A stretch of DNA of 64,000 bases from Glaciecola sp. HTCC2999 (GTDB lineage: Bacteria > Pseudomonadota > Gammaproteobacteria > Enterobacterales > Alteromonadaceae): positions 865,754 to 929,753 of the forward strand of contig NZ_DS989810.1 of NCBI RefSeq assembly GCF_000155775.1, in the 5' to 3' direction. Positions 30,662 through 41,947 of this stretch are shown here, piece after piece. Each line of letters opens with the position of its first letter. Position 1 is the stretch's first letter. The notes under the pieces are model-generated. The model searched no databases and was not told the origin of the DNA. It saw only the letters and a list, made by a program, of their open reading frames with translations. The translations under genes were made by a program, and so were the position numbers.

Positions 30662-30672
30662 TAGTTGGGATT

Positions 30673-31746
30673 ATGCATATTTCATTCGACAAGATTTTCG
30701 ATAACTTGATTACAGCAGTATTAGTCATCAATACTCGTTTTGAAGTTCAATACGCGAATCAAGCAACCCTTGGCTTCCTAAAAACAGGTCGTAAACAGTT
30801 ATATCAATATCCTTTAAATGATTTTATCCTGTTTTCATCGTTAGATAAGAGCCGTTTCTTGAATGCACTCAGTGATCATGAAAATTTTAGTGAGAATGAA
30901 GTCGAACTCTGTTTAATTGATGAATCAGTGTTTTTGTTTGATATAGGCGTCACTTATCTTACTCAAGATAAAGAAGAGTTGTTGTTAATCGAAGCAAAAC
31001 ACATCGATCAGCAACGCCGAATTAGTAAGGAAAACCAACAAGCCGCCCAGCAAAATGCTGCAAAACAGTTAGTACGTGGTTTAGCGCATGAAATCAAGAA
31101 CCCTTTAGGTGGAATAAGAGGCGCAGCACAGTTACTTGCTATGGAGCTAGACACTCCAGATCAGACTGAATATACGCAAATGATCATCAAACAATCCGAT
31201 CGCTTACGCGCATTAGTAGATCGATTACTAGGGCCTAACTCGCTGCCACACTTTTCTTTTCAAAATATACATATGCCCATCGAGGCAGTATTGCAACTAG
31301 TCAAAGCCGATAATAAATACAATATTAATATCGTTCGAGACTATGACCCGAGTATTCCAGATGTCAATATTGATGCCAATATGATCCAGCAAACACTGCT
31401 CAATGTCATCAAAAACGCCATGCAAGCATTAGAAGAATCTGACGCTAAATTACCTCTAATTAGAATCAAAACACGCGTGGCACGTCAACAGGTTGTACTG
31501 GGTGAAAAACACCCTCTATGTGCAGTCATCCATATTTTTGACAATGGACCAGGCATTCCAAAATCTTTGCGAGATACGCTGTTCTATCCCATGGTTACCT
31601 CTAAAAAAAGTGGGTCTGGACTTGGCTTATCTATCGCACAAACACTAATACAACACCATCAAGGTAAAATAGAACTCGAGACGCGCCGTGGACAAACTGA
31701 ATTTTCTATTTTTTTACCTATTACCAAAGTGGGAGATGAGTTATGA
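30673..31746 (+). CDS. glnL: Nitrogen regulation sensor kinase NtrB
   Basis: A soluble histidine kinase/phosphatase that sets the phosphorylation of NtrC in response to PII. The 357-residue protein has an N-terminal PAS domain (about 5-110), then the H-box LVRGLAHEIKNPLGG with the phosphorylated residue His139, the same number as in E. coli. The ATPase domain carries NVIKNAMQAL, DNGPGIP and GSGLGLSIAQTLI. The stop overlaps the glnG start (ATGA), so the kinase and regulator are translated together. The ATG lies just after an NtrC site. Confidence 0.96.
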   Translation: MHISFDKIFDNLITAVLVINTRFEVQYANQATLGFLKTGRKQLYQYPLNDFILFSSLDKSRFLNALSDHENFSENEVELCLIDESVFLFDIGVTYLTQDKEELLLIEAKHIDQQRRISKENQQAAQQNAAKQLVRGLAHEIKNPLGGIRGAAQLLAMELDTPDQTEYTQMIIKQSDRLRALVDRLLGPNSLPHFSFQNIHMPIEAVLQLVKADNKYNINIVRDYDPSIPDVNIDANMIQQTLLNVIKNAMQALEESDAKLPLIRIKTRVARQQVVLGEKHPLCAVIHIFDNGPGIPKSLRDTLFYPMVTSKKSGSGLGLSIAQTLIQHHQGKIELETRRGQTEFSIFLPITKVGDEL

Positions 31747-33182
31747 ATAACGAAGCTGTCTGGATTTTAGATGACGATAGTTCCATTCGTTGGGTATTAC
31801 AAAAAGCATTAAAAACAGCAGATATTGAATCTTGCTGTTTTGAAAACCCACACGACTTACTATTACAGTTGCGCTCAGGTCAAGTACCTGAGGTCATTAT
31901 TTCAGACGTTAAAATGCCACAGATGGACGGAATAACGTTATTAAATGAAGTTCACTCACATTATCCTGAGTTACCTGTGATTATTATGACAGCACATTCA
32001 GACTTAGATTCAGCTGTGAACGCTTATCAATCCGGTGCCTTTGAATACCTTCCTAAACCTTTTGATATTACCGAAGCGGTCGGATTGACTGAACGTGCTT
32101 TGGCCCACGTGAAAGAACAAACAAAAGCACAACAGCCTTCGCCAACCTCGTTGAGTTCAGAAATCATTGGGGCTGCTCCAGCCATGCAAGAAGTATTCAG
32201 AGCGATTGGTCGACTAGCACGTTCAAGTATTTCGGTATTGATCAATGGTCAATCAGGTACGGGTAAAGAGTTAGTGGCCCATGCATTACATAAACACTCA
32301 CCTCGTGCAAAAAAACCATTTATTGCATTGAATATGGCAGCTATCCCTGCTGATTTAATTGAATCAGAATTGTTTGGCCATGAAAAAGGCGCTTTCACTG
32401 GTGCTCAGTCCACTCGTAAAGGACGTTTTGAACAAGCCAATGGCGGTACATTATTTTTAGATGAAATTGGGGATATGCCATTGGATATCCAGACCAGGTT
32501 ACTGCGCGTATTAGCAGATGGACAATTTTATCGTGTGGGTGGCCATGAAGCCGTATCGGTTGATGTTCGCATTATTGCAGCGACTCATCAAGATTTAGAA
32601 AAACTAGTCGCCATGAATAAATTTCGTGAAGATTTATACCACCGTTTAAATGTGATTCGTATCCATATTCCATCACTCAATGATCGCAAAGAAGATATTC
32701 CCTTACTAGCCAGCCATTTCTTGCAACGAGCGGCCAAAGAACTAGAAGTAGAAATTAAAGTACTTACTAAGGAAACTCAACAGCTGTTATCTGGATTGGA
32801 TTGGCCTGGTAATGTTAGACAACTCGAAAATGTTTGTCGCTGGGTCACAGTGATGGCATCATCACAAGAAGTTTTACCCAGTGATTTACCTCCAGAATTA
32901 CTACAATCAAAACAACCAGTACTACAAAATTCTAATCTAAACAGCAAAGAAGATCACAGTGGATCAGATACTTCATGGCAACACCTATTAGCGAAATGGA
33001 CCGATGAACAGCTAGCGACTCATCAAGATGGGATCTTAAATAATGCCGCTTTTGAGTTTGAAAAAATTATGCTAGAACGTGCATTGATGCACACCCATGG
33101 TCATAAACAAGAAGCTGCTAAGCGTTTAGGATGGGGACGAAATACATTAACTCGTAAACTAAAGGAATTAGATATTCAATAA
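31743..33182 (+). CDS. glnG: Nitrogen regulation response regulator NtrC
   Basis: Enhancer-binding activator of sigma-54 promoters. The 479-residue protein has a receiver domain with acceptor Asp55 ([12 protein letters not shown]). The AAA+ domain follows (about 140-380), with the Walker A loop GQSGTGKEL, the sigma-54 contact GAFTGAQ, Walker [12 protein letters not shown] and [17 protein letters not shown] Fis-type helix-turn-helix closes the protein ([22 protein letters not shown]). Its binding sites are seen in front of both glnA and glnL in this window. A linker of about 60 residues (roughly 385-445) is longer than in E. coli NtrC (469 residues). Confidence 0.97.
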   Translation: MNNEAVWILDDDSSIRWVLQKALKTADIESCCFENPHDLLLQLRSGQVPEVIISDVKMPQMDGITLLNEVHSHYPELPVIIMTAHSDLDSAVNAYQSGAFEYLPKPFDITEAVGLTERALAHVKEQTKAQQPSPTSLSSEIIGAAPAMQEVFRAIGRLARSSISVLINGQSGTGKELVAHALHKHSPRAKKPFIALNMAAIPADLIESELFGHEKGAFTGAQSTRKGRFEQANGGTLFLDEIGDMPLDIQTRLLRVLADGQFYRVGGHEAVSVDVRIIAATHQDLEKLVAMNKFREDLYHRLNVIRIHIPSLNDRKEDIPLLASHFLQRAAKELEVEIKVLTKETQQLLSGLDWPGNVRQLENVCRWVTVMASSQEVLPSDLPPELLQSKQPVLQNSNLNSKEDHSGSDTSWQHLLAKWTDEQLATHQDGILNNAAFEFEKIMLERALMHTHGHKQEAAKRLGWGRNTLTRKLKELDIQ

Positions 33183-33296
33183 GTAAACTTCACATTGAGT
33201 TTTAAATGATCAATTTCGTTAAAATCTAAAGAGAAACTCTCCATCAACGATTATTTTCGGGTATAATCCACCCCAAATTTGTTATTGAGCGTACAC

Positions 33297-34028
33297 GTGT
33301 TAGCTATAGTTAGATTCTTAATCCTCTTAATTTACTTTATTTTAATGAATAGCGTTTTATTCCTGATATTCATTTCTCGTCCCTTCCATCGAAATAGCGT
33401 CGCATTGGGTGGCCAGTGGTACGGTTCAATGGCAAAAATTATGGGATTAAAGGTAATTGTTCAAGATCGACATCACGTTGATCCTAAACAAACCTATGTC
33501 TGCATTGCTAATCATCAGAACAGTTTTGATTTGATAACCATATGTAAAGCCGCATTTAATGGTGTGGTCACAGTGGGCAAGAAAAGTTTAATTTGGATAC
33601 CGTTTTTTGGTTTAATATATTATTTTTCTGGCAATATCATGATTGATCGTAAAAACTCTGGAAAAGCTCGTGACACACTAAAATTCACGGCTAAAAAGAT
33701 CCTTGATGGGAATTTTTCAGTCTGGTTTTTTCCCGAAGGAACTCGTAGTTATGGAAAAGGGTTACTTCCATTTAAAACAGGCGCGTTCAGGATTGCAGAA
33801 CAAACTGGGAAACCCGTATTAATGATTTGTGCGAGTGATACACACCACCAAATCAAATGGAATCGTTGGAATAACGGCACTGTATTAGTGAAATTTTATG
33901 AACCAGAACCGTTGAACTTAAGTACGGATATAAAAGGAAATACTGAGTACTTCCATCAAAAAATGGAAACACGTTTAGCAAAATTAACCGATGAAGCAGA
34001 GCAATTAAACCGACACATTCAAGCTTAA
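33297..34028 (+). CDS. plsC: 1-acyl-sn-glycerol-3-phosphate acyltransferase
   Basis: Transfers a second acyl chain to lysophosphatidic acid at the inner membrane, the second step of phospholipid synthesis. I choose the GTG at 33297 (243 residues). Its product begins MLAIVRFLILLIYF, aligning with E. coli PlsC (245 residues). A TATAAT -10 element sits at 33262-33267, so starts further upstream (TTG 33279) would leave almost no leader. After the N-terminal membrane helix come the catalytic NHQNSFD (HX4D), GKKSLIWIPFFG and FPEGTRSYGKGLLPFKTGAF motifs. rraB follows 17 bases later. Confidence 0.92.
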   Translation: MLAIVRFLILLIYFILMNSVLFLIFISRPFHRNSVALGGQWYGSMAKIMGLKVIVQDRHHVDPKQTYVCIANHQNSFDLITICKAAFNGVVTVGKKSLIWIPFFGLIYYFSGNIMIDRKNSGKARDTLKFTAKKILDGNFSVWFFPEGTRSYGKGLLPFKTGAFRIAEQTGKPVLMICASDTHHQIKWNRWNNGTVLVKFYEPEPLNLSTDIKGNTEYFHQKMETRLAKLTDEAEQLNRHIQA

Positions 34029-34045
34029 TAGCAAAGGAAAGTATT

Positions 34046-34405
34046 ATGAATATTGATGAGCGCGATGAATGGCTAGACTTTACAAACGAAATTGTTGATG
34101 CATTAATTAACGACGGAAGTGATCCTACTGGGACTTATACAATCGAACACCACCTTGCCGGGCAAAATTTTGATATGCTCGAAAAAGCTGCAGTAGATGC
34201 ATTTAAAGCTGGATTTGAAGTAGGTGATGCAGAAGAAATGCCGTTAGATGATGGTGGCATCATTTTTAGTTTCGACGCGGTAGTTACCCGTCCGCTAAAA
34301 CGCGATACGTTAATAGAAGACTTAGATGTCTTGCTTAAAATAGCTGACAAACATAAAGTACATTATGATGGGTGGGGCACACAATACATCGAACCTACAC
34401 AATAA
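34046..34405 (+). CDS. rraB: Ribonuclease E inhibitor RraB
   Basis: A 119-residue acidic protein that binds the RNase E C-terminal region and changes degradosome composition. It matches RraB through DGSDPTGTYTIEHHLAGQ, FDMLEKAAVDAFKAGFEV and the C-terminal VHYDGWGTQYIEP. It lacks the long Asp/Glu tail of E. coli RraB, as in many marine relatives. An AAGGAAAG ribosome site precedes it. It is likely cotranscribed with plsC and ends in a strong terminator. Confidence 0.92.
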   Translation: MNIDERDEWLDFTNEIVDALINDGSDPTGTYTIEHHLAGQNFDMLEKAAVDAFKAGFEVGDAEEMPLDDGGIIFSFDAVVTRPLKRDTLIEDLDVLLKIADKHKVHYDGWGTQYIEPTQ

Positions 34406-34416
34406 CTCAAAAGCAT

Positions 34417-34446
34417 AAAAAAAGTCTCTTAACAGAGACTTTTTTG
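34417..34446 (+). terminator. Terminator of plsC-rraB
   Basis: AAAAAGTCTCT and AGAGACTTTTT around a 4-base loop, with runs of A and T on both sides; could also work from the minus strand. Confidence 0.88.
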
Positions 34447-34541
34447 TTTGTAGCTATGCTGATTTATCTAATATTCTCAAGTGAATATAAGCCACGTGTC
34501 TGATCGACCTTTGACCTTACTTCTTCTAATGCGCGTTTTTC

Positions 34542-34665
34542 AATTACTTCAAAACATTAGAGAAGTAATTCACCATACCTTTGTAATCCAGTAGCCTGTG
34601 TTGACTACTGGAAGTGTAAAGTGTCCCGCTAAGAGTTTTTGTCATTCTCTTTGCGGGATTTTTTT
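34542..34665 (+). ncRNA. Candidate small RNA ending in a rho-independent terminator
   Basis: The 432-base gap between rraB and valS contains no gene but three hairpins in a row on the plus strand. They are AATTACTTC/GAAGTAATT (34542-34570), CCAGTAG/CTACTGG (about 34589-34612) and TCCCGC-T-AAGAG/CTCTT-T-GCGGGA (34624-34658). The last is followed by seven T. The last one is a good terminator, yet the plsC-rraB transcript already ends at 34446. It should therefore end a separate transcript. I could not identify a clear promoter and recognise no known RNA family. The rest of the gap shows nothing else except the valS terminator. Confidence 0.4.
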
Positions 34666-34705
34666 ATGTAATCGATTGTGACTTATAAATAACTGATTTA
34701 AATAT

Positions 34706-34737
34706 TAAAAATGCCGCAACTCTCTCAAGCGCGGCAT
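34706..34737 (-). terminator. Likely valS-operon terminator
   Basis: ATGCCGC/GCGGCAT stem with T run on the minus strand, about 100 bases past the valS stop. Confidence 0.75.
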
Positions 34738-34837
34738 CGATATACTTACTTAATTTGTCTAATTATGCTCAGCTATCAGGACGACAACCTCACTTAACTT
34801 AATCTACTTCAACAAACCTTCTTTTAACTAGCCCAAA

Positions 34838-37609
34838 TCACAGCGCATCAATCGTTGCTTTCTGCTCGGCTAATTTCGCTAACTGCATATCCATATCAGC
34901 CAATTTAGCTTGTTCTTTTTCAATCACCGCTGGCGGTGCTTTACTAACAAAGTTTTCATTACCTAATTTACCTGCGGTGCGCGCACGGTCTTTTTCGATC
35001 TTTTCTGCAGCTTTAGCGATACGTGCTAGTTCTGCGGCTTTATCGATTAACCCAGCCATCGGGATCAACAGCTCCATCTCCCCTACCAGTGCAGTAGCAG
35101 ATGCCGGCGCTTCTTCACCACCGGCAAGGACAGTAAAGCTCTCTATGCGCGCTAGACGCGTCAAAACAGTCTCAACATCATTGAAACGGCGTTGGTCTTC
35201 AGCGCTCACGTTTTTGGCTAATACGGTGAGTAGTTTGTTCGGCGAGATATCCATTTCGCCACGGATATTACGAATGCCGACAATACACTGTTTCACCCAC
35301 TCAATATCTCCAGCCGCTTTCGCGTTTCGCTTGGTTTCATCGTATTGTACAAATGGCTGTACCATAATGCTCGTATCAGTACACTCAACCGAAGTTAACG
35401 GCGCAACACGTTGCCAAATCTGCTCCGTAATATACGGCATGAATGGGTGTGCTAGACGCATTAACTGCTCTAGGGTATTGATTAACGTATGACGGGTACC
35501 TCGCTTTTGCGCTTCAGTAGACTCGTCAGAGTTTAAAATAGGCTTAGATAGCTCTAAGTACCAATCGCAGAATTGATTCCAAGTGAATTCATATAGCGAC
35601 TGTGCGGCGAGATCAAAACGATAATCGTTCATCGCCTTTTCAACATCATGGATAGTCTGTTGGAAGGTATCAATGATCCACTCATCCGCTAAGGATAATG
35701 TCAGCTCACCACCGTCTTTACCCGTATCAAACTCTTCGGTATTCATCAGGACAAAGCGTGACGCATTCCAGATTTTGTTACAGAAGTTACGGTAGCCTTC
35801 CACGCGTCCCATATCAAAGTTGATATCACGCGAGGTTGATGCCATTGCTGCAAACGTAAATCTGAGCGCATCGGTACCATAAGCATTGATTCCTTCAGGG
35901 AATTCTTTGCGGGTACTTTTTTCGATCTTTTTGGCATCTTGGGGGTTCATCATGCCGGAGGTGCGTTTTGCAACTAACGGCTCAAGCTCGATCCCATCTA
36001 TCAAATCAATTGGATCCAACACGTTACCCTTAGATTTGGACATTTTATCGCCCTTTTCATCACGAATAAGGCCGGTGATATAAATATCTTTAAACGGAAT
36101 TTTACCCGTGAATTTTTTGGTCATCATAATCATCCGGGCTACCCAGAAGAAAATGATATCAAAACCAGTTACCAGCACAGAACTTGGTAAGAAAGTCTCT
36201 AGCTCCGGCGTTTCTTCCGGCCAGCCCATGGTAGCAAATGGCCATAATGCTGATGAGAACCAAGTATCTAGCACATCTTCATCTTGGCGCAGAGCCACAT
36301 CATCCGCTAAACCATGTTTAGCTCGCACTTCCGCTTCATCACGTCCAACATAGACGTTGTTCGCCTCATCATACCAAGCTGGAATACGATGTCCCCACCA
36401 CAGCTGACGTGAAATACACCAATCCTGAATATTGTGCATCCATTGGTAATAGGTTTTATTGTAATTTTCAGGTACAAATCGGATCTCACCGCTTTCTACC
36501 GCCTCAATAGCAGGCTTGGCTAATGACTCAACGGCCACGTACCATTGGTCAGTCAAATACGGTTCAATCACCGCACCGGAGCGATCACCGCGAGGTACTT
36601 TTAATTTATGCTCATCGATTTTGACTAAAATACCATTGGCATCTAAATCCGCCACAATCTGTTTACGCGCATCAAAACGGTCTAACCCTTGATATTGTTT
36701 TGGCGCCACATCATTGATTTTGGCATCATCAGTCAAAATATTAATCATCGGTAAAGCATGACGTTTACCCATATCATAATCGTTAAAGTCATGGGCTGGC
36801 GTGATTTTCACGCACCCAGTACCAAACTCTGGGTCAACATAATCATCGGCAATGATCGGAATTAAGCGTCCAGTAATAGGTAACTTGATTTCTTTACCGA
36901 TAAACCCTTGGTAACGCTCATCATCAGGATGTACGGCAACGGCCGTATCGCCTAACATGGTCTCAGGACGTGTGGTAGCTACCACTAACTCACCAGAACC
37001 ATCCGCCAGTGGATAGCGCATGTGCCACATGTGACCGTTTTCTTCTTCATTTAATACTTCTAAATCAGATACAGCAGTCAACAAAACTGGATCCCAGTTA
37101 ACGAGACGCTTACCACGGTAAATTAAACCTTCTTCGTGCAATTTAACAAACACTTCTTGGACAGCATTGGACAAGTCATCATCCATCGTGAAAGCTTCAC
37201 GAGACCAATCTGGTGATGTGCCTAAACGGCGCATTTGCTGGCTGATGTTACCGCCTGATTCTTCTTTCCATTCCCAAATTTTATCCACAAATGCCTCACG
37301 ACCTAAATCATGACGCGTTTGCCCTTTAGCATTTAACTGACGCTCTACTACCATTTGCGTCGCAATCCCGGCATGATCGGTACCGCATTGCCACAATGTA
37401 TTATCACCTTTCATACGATGATAACGAGTTAACGCGTCCATAATGGTGTGCTGAAACGCATGGCCCATGTGCAAATTACCCGTCACATTAGGTGGCGGTA
37501 ATAAAATACAATAAGGGTCGCCATGACCAGATGCTTTGAAATATCCCTTGTCTTCCCACGCTTTATAGCAGGCTTGTTCAATATCGCTGGGATTAAATGT
37601 CTTATCCAT
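34838..37609 (-). CDS. valS: Valyl-tRNA synthetase
   Basis: Class I synthetase that charges tRNA-Val and edits misacylated threonine. At 923 residues it matches the usual length (about 950). Motifs are [14 protein letters not shown] (HIGH form, about 37-50), the editing domain with [17 protein letters not shown], the [12 protein letters not shown] loop, and a C-terminal coiled coil of about 65 residues (rich in Ala, Lys and Glu) that contacts tRNA. It is the last gene of pepA-holC-valS, the E. coli order. Confidence 0.97.
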   Translation of the reverse strand: MDKTFNPSDIEQACYKAWEDKGYFKASGHGDPYCILLPPPNVTGNLHMGHAFQHTIMDALTRYHRMKGDNTLWQCGTDHAGIATQMVVERQLNAKGQTRHDLGREAFVDKIWEWKEESGGNISQQMRRLGTSPDWSREAFTMDDDLSNAVQEVFVKLHEEGLIYRGKRLVNWDPVLLTAVSDLEVLNEEENGHMWHMRYPLADGSGELVVATTRPETMLGDTAVAVHPDDERYQGFIGKEIKLPITGRLIPIIADDYVDPEFGTGCVKITPAHDFNDYDMGKRHALPMINILTDDAKINDVAPKQYQGLDRFDARKQIVADLDANGILVKIDEHKLKVPRGDRSGAVIEPYLTDQWYVAVESLAKPAIEAVESGEIRFVPENYNKTYYQWMHNIQDWCISRQLWWGHRIPAWYDEANNVYVGRDEAEVRAKHGLADDVALRQDEDVLDTWFSSALWPFATMGWPEETPELETFLPSSVLVTGFDIIFFWVARMIMMTKKFTGKIPFKDIYITGLIRDEKGDKMSKSKGNVLDPIDLIDGIELEPLVAKRTSGMMNPQDAKKIEKSTRKEFPEGINAYGTDALRFTFAAMASTSRDINFDMGRVEGYRNFCNKIWNASRFVLMNTEEFDTGKDGGELTLSLADEWIIDTFQQTIHDVEKAMNDYRFDLAAQSLYEFTWNQFCDWYLELSKPILNSDESTEAQKRGTRHTLINTLEQLMRLAHPFMPYITEQIWQRVAPLTSVECTDTSIMVQPFVQYDETKRNAKAAGDIEWVKQCIVGIRNIRGEMDISPNKLLTVLAKNVSAEDQRRFNDVETVLTRLARIESFTVLAGGEEAPASATALVGEMELLIPMAGLIDKAAELARIAKAAEKIEKDRARTAGKLGNENFVSKAPPAVIEKEQAKLADMDMQLAKLAEQKATIDAL

Positions 37610-37646
37610 GGGTGCTCTCAGTTAAAAAATTGGGGATGTAAAAATG

Positions 37647-38102
37647 TTATGCGTTCGTAATGTCGGAGGCATTAAAAAAAGCCATCTGACAACCTGCGCG
37701 TTTAAAAAAGGCGTAACGCTGACGGGCCCGTATTTTATCAGCCTCAGCAACAGGAACAAAGTCGTAAATTGTATGATAACGTTCGGGATTTGGTATTTGA
37801 AGAGCAGCAACATTGACTACGATACTGCGTATGGGGCTTTGATTGCCCCATGTCACCTCGACTGCGGCTCCTCCATGTGGGCCTTCACCAGCAATATTAT
37901 GGGCGATAAATCGCTCGGGTGGGTGTTGCCATAACAAATCACTGAACGCTTCTGCTTGAGCTTGATCTGTGCACAAAACAGTCAAACGTTTCTTTTCGCC
38001 ATAACAGCGCGCCACTAAATCGCATGCTAAAACAGCAATGGAACTAGCATCAAAGCCAGTCCCATCTTGTTCGGTAAGTTGGTAAAAGTTCGCTTGGGTC
38101 AT
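37647..38102 (-). CDS. holC: DNA polymerase III subunit chi
   Basis: A 151-residue subunit that links the clamp loader to single-strand binding protein. Family features are the N-terminal NFYQLTEQD, the central LTVLCTDQAQAEAFSDLLWQHPPERFIAHN and GDxxHGG-like EGPHGGAAVEV. The closing KIRARQRYAFFKRAGCQM resembles the region of chi that contacts psi. It lies between pepA and valS, with 15 bases after pepA. Confidence 0.93.
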   Translation of the reverse strand: MTQANFYQLTEQDGTGFDASSIAVLACDLVARCYGEKKRLTVLCTDQAQAEAFSDLLWQHPPERFIAHNIAGEGPHGGAAVEVTWGNQSPIRSIVVNVAALQIPNPERYHTIYDFVPVAEADKIRARQRYAFFKRAGCQMAFFNASDITNA

Positions 38103-38117
38103 ATCGGTTAATCAGAC

Positions 38118-39623
38118 CTAGTCTTCGGTCACAATACCAGCACGATTCATTAAGAATTGTGCCAACATGCTCACCGGTCGACCTGTTGCGCCTTTATTCG
38201 CGCCACTATTCCACGCCGTACCAGCAATATCCATGTGTGCCCAGTTATACTTCTTCGTGAAGCGCGATAAGAAACACCCAGCAGTAATCGTCCCTGCGCC
38301 TTTGACACCTATATTCGCCATATCTGCAAACGGCGAGTCAATTTGTGGCTGATACTCGTCCCATAACGGCAGACGCCAAGCACGGTCAGAACTTTGCTCT
38401 GATGCATTTAATAGCTCGTGCGCTAATGGATTGTGAGTCGACATCACACCCGTGGCATGATGCCCTAAAGCGACGATACAGGCTCCGGTAAGCGTCGCAA
38501 TATCAACAACACAGTCAGGCTCATAACGTTCTACATAGGTCAGTGCGTCACATAAAACTAAGCGACCTTCTGCATCAGTATTGAGGACTTCGACAGTTTG
38601 ACCTGACATCGTGGTCAAAATATCACCTGGTCGATAAGCGTTAGCATCGGGCATGTTTTCACATCCCGCTAAAATACCAATGATATTTAATGGTAGGTTC
38701 AGTTCAGCTACTGTATGCATTACACCAAGTACTGAGGCTGCCCCCCCCATATCGTATTTCATTTCATCCATTCCGGAGCCTGGCTTGATTGAGATACCAC
38801 CCGAATCAAATGTCAGGCCTTTACCGACGAGTACTATCGGTGCATCGCCTTCTTTGCCGCCGTTGTGCGTTATAATACTCATCATCGATTCGTTATGTGA
38901 ACCGCGACCTACGGCTAAATAGGAATTCATTTGCAGCTCTGCCATTTGCGCTTCATCAACGACTTGGGTCTGAATCGATTCGTATTGTTCGCCTAATGCT
39001 TGGGCTTGTTCCCATAAATACTTAGGATTACAAATATTCGGTGGCATATTCGCGACATCGCGCGTGACTTTGACACCGTTAGCAATGGCCATACCATGCT
39101 CAATCGCACGTTCGCCAGCCGGTAATTCTTTGCGTGTAGGGACATTAAATACCATTTTACGTAATGGACGGCGTGGCTCGCCTTTTTTAGTTTTAAGTTG
39201 TAAAAATGTATATAAACTATGCTGCGTGGCCTCGACAGCTTGACGGACTTTCCAGTACGTGTCACGCCCTTTGACATGTAATTCAGGCAGGAAACATACC
39301 GCTTCCATAGAACCAGTTTCATTTAGCGTTTTAATGGTTTTTGCAAGGATATCTTTGTATTGGCGCTCATTCAGCTCACGCTCTTTACCACATCCCACTA
39401 ACAATACGCGTTCGCTCAGAACATTCGGTACGTGATGTAGTAACAGCATCTGACCGGCTTTACCTTCTAAATCGCCACGGCGAATTAGATTACTGATATA
39501 GCCCTCACTGATTTCATCTAATTGCTCAGCAACTGCGGTTAAACGGCGAGGTTCAAACACCCCGACGACGATACAGGCACTGCGTTGCTTCTCTGGACTA
39601 CCACTTTTTACACTAAATTCCAC
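38118..39623 (-). CDS. pepA: Leucyl aminopeptidase PepA
   Basis: A hexameric M17 metallopeptidase that removes N-terminal residues; in E. coli it also binds DNA (carAB control, XerCD recombination). I place the start at GTG 39623, preceded by CGAGGAA. The product then begins [13 protein letters not shown] exactly like E. coli PepA and is 501 residues. The longer frame from 39689 adds 22 residues without family support. Two-metal motifs are [25 protein letters not shown] and the signature [16 protein letters not shown]. The divergent lptF starts 91 bases away. Confidence 0.95.
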   Translation of the reverse strand: MEFSVKSGSPEKQRSACIVVGVFEPRRLTAVAEQLDEISEGYISNLIRRGDLEGKAGQMLLLHHVPNVLSERVLLVGCGKERELNERQYKDILAKTIKTLNETGSMEAVCFLPELHVKGRDTYWKVRQAVEATQHSLYTFLQLKTKKGEPRRPLRKMVFNVPTRKELPAGERAIEHGMAIANGVKVTRDVANMPPNICNPKYLWEQAQALGEQYESIQTQVVDEAQMAELQMNSYLAVGRGSHNESMMSIITHNGGKEGDAPIVLVGKGLTFDSGGISIKPGSGMDEMKYDMGGAASVLGVMHTVAELNLPLNIIGILAGCENMPDANAYRPGDILTTMSGQTVEVLNTDAEGRLVLCDALTYVERYEPDCVVDIATLTGACIVALGHHATGVMSTHNPLAHELLNASEQSSDRAWRLPLWDEYQPQIDSPFADMANIGVKGAGTITAGCFLSRFTKKYNWAHMDIAGTAWNSGANKGATGRPVSMLAQFLMNRAGIVTED

Positions 39624-39713
39624 GCTGAATTCCTCGAAATAACTTGCAAAAAAACCTAGTTTACTTAAAAATTTAGCTTTCGCCACCAAAAACAGACGTT
39701 TTCTATCTCAAAT

Positions 39714-40883
39714 ATGATTATTTTTCGCTATCTCTTAAAGGAAACGTTCAAATCGCAATTTGCGATCTTCTTTATCCTCATGGCTATCTTTATAACCTTG
39801 CGCTTTGTCAGGGTGTTAGGCGATGCCACTGACGGAGAAATTCCAGCTAGTTTAGTGATGGGATTTTTAGCGCTTTACTCACCCGTATTAGCCTCATTAA
39901 TCCTGCCTATTAGCTTTTTCCTAGGCATTATGATGGCTCACGGGCGTTTTTATGTGGATTCGGAAATGACCGTTCTGCAAGCGTGTGGAGTATCCGAATG
40001 GTATGTTACTCGGGTCATGTTGTTGCTAGCTGTTATATTAGGGTTACTCACCGCATCTATAACGATGTATGTCGCGCCTCTAGCAGTTGAAAGTGAATAT
40101 CAATTACGGGAAAAAGCGGGCTCAGAAGCGGGTATTGCCGCTATTATACCCGGACGATTTCAACAAACAGGTAATGATGCTGCGGTGATATTTGTTCATG
40201 AAGTGGAATCCGCTAATAATCAATTGACCAAAATATTTCTTTCTCAAATTAACGCCGACCAGCCTAAAAAAGTCCGAGTTATTTATTCTCAAACTGGCAC
40301 GATTGAAGTACAAAGTGATGGTACGCAACAACTTATTTTACGTAACGGACAGCAATACGATGGTAGCATTGGCCAACAAAACTATCAGCGTGTGAATTTT
40401 GATGAGTATCGTATACAAATAGGCGAACAAAAAGTGGAATCTATGCGCCGAAAAGTCGCAGCACTACCGACACTTGAGTTAATTGGTGATAATAGTGATG
40501 AAGCTATTGCCGAACTGCAGTGGCGCATCGCAATCCCACTCGCCCTGCCCTTTTTAGTGCTCATTGCGGTGCCATTATCAAAGGTGAATCCTCGACAAGG
40601 ACGCTTTGGGAAACTCTTTCCTGCAATATTAATGTATTTAGGCTATTTCCTATTACTCATGGCGGCGCGACGCGCACTAGAAGATGGTAAAATTCCAGCA
40701 GGATTAGGGTTATGGTGGGTACATGGCATTATTCTATTTATTGGCACAGTATTGCTTTCTAGACAGCGTAAAACCTCTAGTAAAGTCAGACATATGTTTA
40801 AATCAGATTCGGCCTCTGCTTCAATTAAAGCCTCGGTAAATGCAGGCTCAAAACACCCGCATAATTCGCCGGAGGAAAAATAA
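39714..40883 (+). CDS. lptF: LPS export permease LptF
   Basis: One of the two membrane subunits of the LptB2FG ABC exporter that extracts lipopolysaccharide from the inner membrane. The 389-residue protein has three N-terminal helices (about 10-30, 53-75, 98-125), a periplasmic beta-jellyroll region (about 130-265) and three C-terminal helices. The N-terminal MIIFRYLLKETFKSQ and the WRIAIPLALPFLVLIAVPLSKVNPRQGRF block are characteristic. The tail is extended and Ser/Lys-rich. It shares TAATG with lptG, so the two are coupled. Confidence 0.95.
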   Translation: MIIFRYLLKETFKSQFAIFFILMAIFITLRFVRVLGDATDGEIPASLVMGFLALYSPVLASLILPISFFLGIMMAHGRFYVDSEMTVLQACGVSEWYVTRVMLLLAVILGLLTASITMYVAPLAVESEYQLREKAGSEAGIAAIIPGRFQQTGNDAAVIFVHEVESANNQLTKIFLSQINADQPKKVRVIYSQTGTIEVQSDGTQQLILRNGQQYDGSIGQQNYQRVNFDEYRIQIGEQKVESMRRKVAALPTLELIGDNSDEAIAELQWRIAIPLALPFLVLIAVPLSKVNPRQGRFGKLFPAILMYLGYFLLLMAARRALEDGKIPAGLGLWWVHGIILFIGTVLLSRQRKTSSKVRHMFKSDSASASIKASVNAGSKHPHNSPEEK

Positions 40884-41947
40884 TGTTTTCCATCATAGAT
40901 ATCTACATTGCTCGGACGTTATTGAGTACTATATTTGTCACCCTTTCTACGCTAGTCGGACTCAGCGCCCTGATCAAATTTGTAGAGCAATTACGTAAAG
41001 TCGGTGAAGGTGATTATGATTTGATTGTGGCCGGATTATTCGTCTTTTTCAGTTTGCCACGTGATATAGAGCAGTTCTTCCCTATGGCAACCTTACTCGG
41101 CGGGCTCATCGGCATGGGGGTATTAGCATCTAATTCGGAGCTTATTGTCATGCAAGCTTCAGGGATGAGTAAATGGAACATCATTCAATCCGCGATGAAA
41201 TGTGCCGTGGTGATGGTCTGTATTATTTTATTAGTGGGGGAATTTCTTACACCAGTGAGCGAAGCTAAAGCTAAGCAAATTCGTACCGAAGCGCTCTCCG
41301 GAGGACAAGTATTTACTTCCAATAAAATTGTATGGACCAAAGATGGCAGTGATTTTGTCAGTATTGGCAACGTATTCAACCAAGAGAACCTAGGCGATGT
41401 TACCATCTATAAATTCAATGATGACTTAGATTTGACCCAAATTATTGCCGCTAAACGTGCCACTTTTGTGGAAGAATCATGGGCCTTACAAGACGTTCAC
41501 ATTACCTATATCAATGACCAAAGGATATCGACTAATCGTATTTCACTGACTGAATGGCGTGCAGCCCTGACGCCCGATAAGCTCTCTGTAGCGACAGTGA
41601 AACCCGAAGCACTTTCGATACAAGGGCTGTATGAGTATGTTGGCTATTTGCAAAATAACCAACAAGATTCCACCCGTTATGAACTGGCCATGTGGCGCAA
41701 GATCCTGCAACCAGTATCAGTGTGCGTCATGCTACTCATGGCATTTTCATTCGTATTTGGGTCATTACGTTCGACTACCATGGGCTCTCGTATTATTGTC
41801 GGAACCTTAACCGGATTTAGTTTCTTCATTGCCAATGAGGTCTTTGGTCCTTTTGCGATGGTCTATAACCTTCCGCCTATGCTAGGCGCTATAGTGCCAA
41901 GCGCCTTGTTTGCAGGAGTCGCGGTGCTGTTATTACGCCGACAATAA
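40883..41947 (+). CDS. lptG: LPS export permease LptG
   Basis: The partner of LptF, 354 residues, with the same 3+3 helix layout around a periplasmic domain. Family marks are IDIYIARTLLSTIFVTL at the start, the LKFVEQLRKVGEGDY segment (here IKFVEQLRK), ELIVMQASGMSKWNI and WRKILQPVSVCVMLLMA. A GGAGG ribosome site lies within the lptF end and the start overlaps its stop by one base. The last 15 bases overlap the convergent nhaD. Confidence 0.95.
   Translation: MFSIIDIYIARTLLSTIFVTLSTLVGLSALIKFVEQLRKVGEGDYDLIVAGLFVFFSLPRDIEQFFPMATLLGGLIGMGVLASNSELIVMQASGMSKWNIIQSAMKCAVVMVCIILLVGEFLTPVSEAKAKQIRTEALSGGQVFTSNKIVWTKDGSDFVSIGNVFNQENLGDVTIYKFNDDLDLTQIIAAKRATFVEESWALQDVHITYINDQRISTNRISLTEWRAALTPDKLSVATVKPEALSIQGLYEYVGYLQNNQQDSTRYELAMWRKILQPVSVCVMLLMAFSFVFGSLRSTTMGSRIIVGTLTGFSFFIANEVFGPFAMVYNLPPMLGAIVPSALFAGVAVLLLRRQ

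Noticed and set aside
34977..35492. 171-codon plus-strand frame inside valS
   Set aside because: Antisense shadow of the valS C-terminal coiled coil; no independent start signal or motif.
39624..39689. 22-residue N-terminal extension of pepA
   Set aside because: GTG at 39623 has a good ribosome site and gives the same N-terminus as E. coli PepA.
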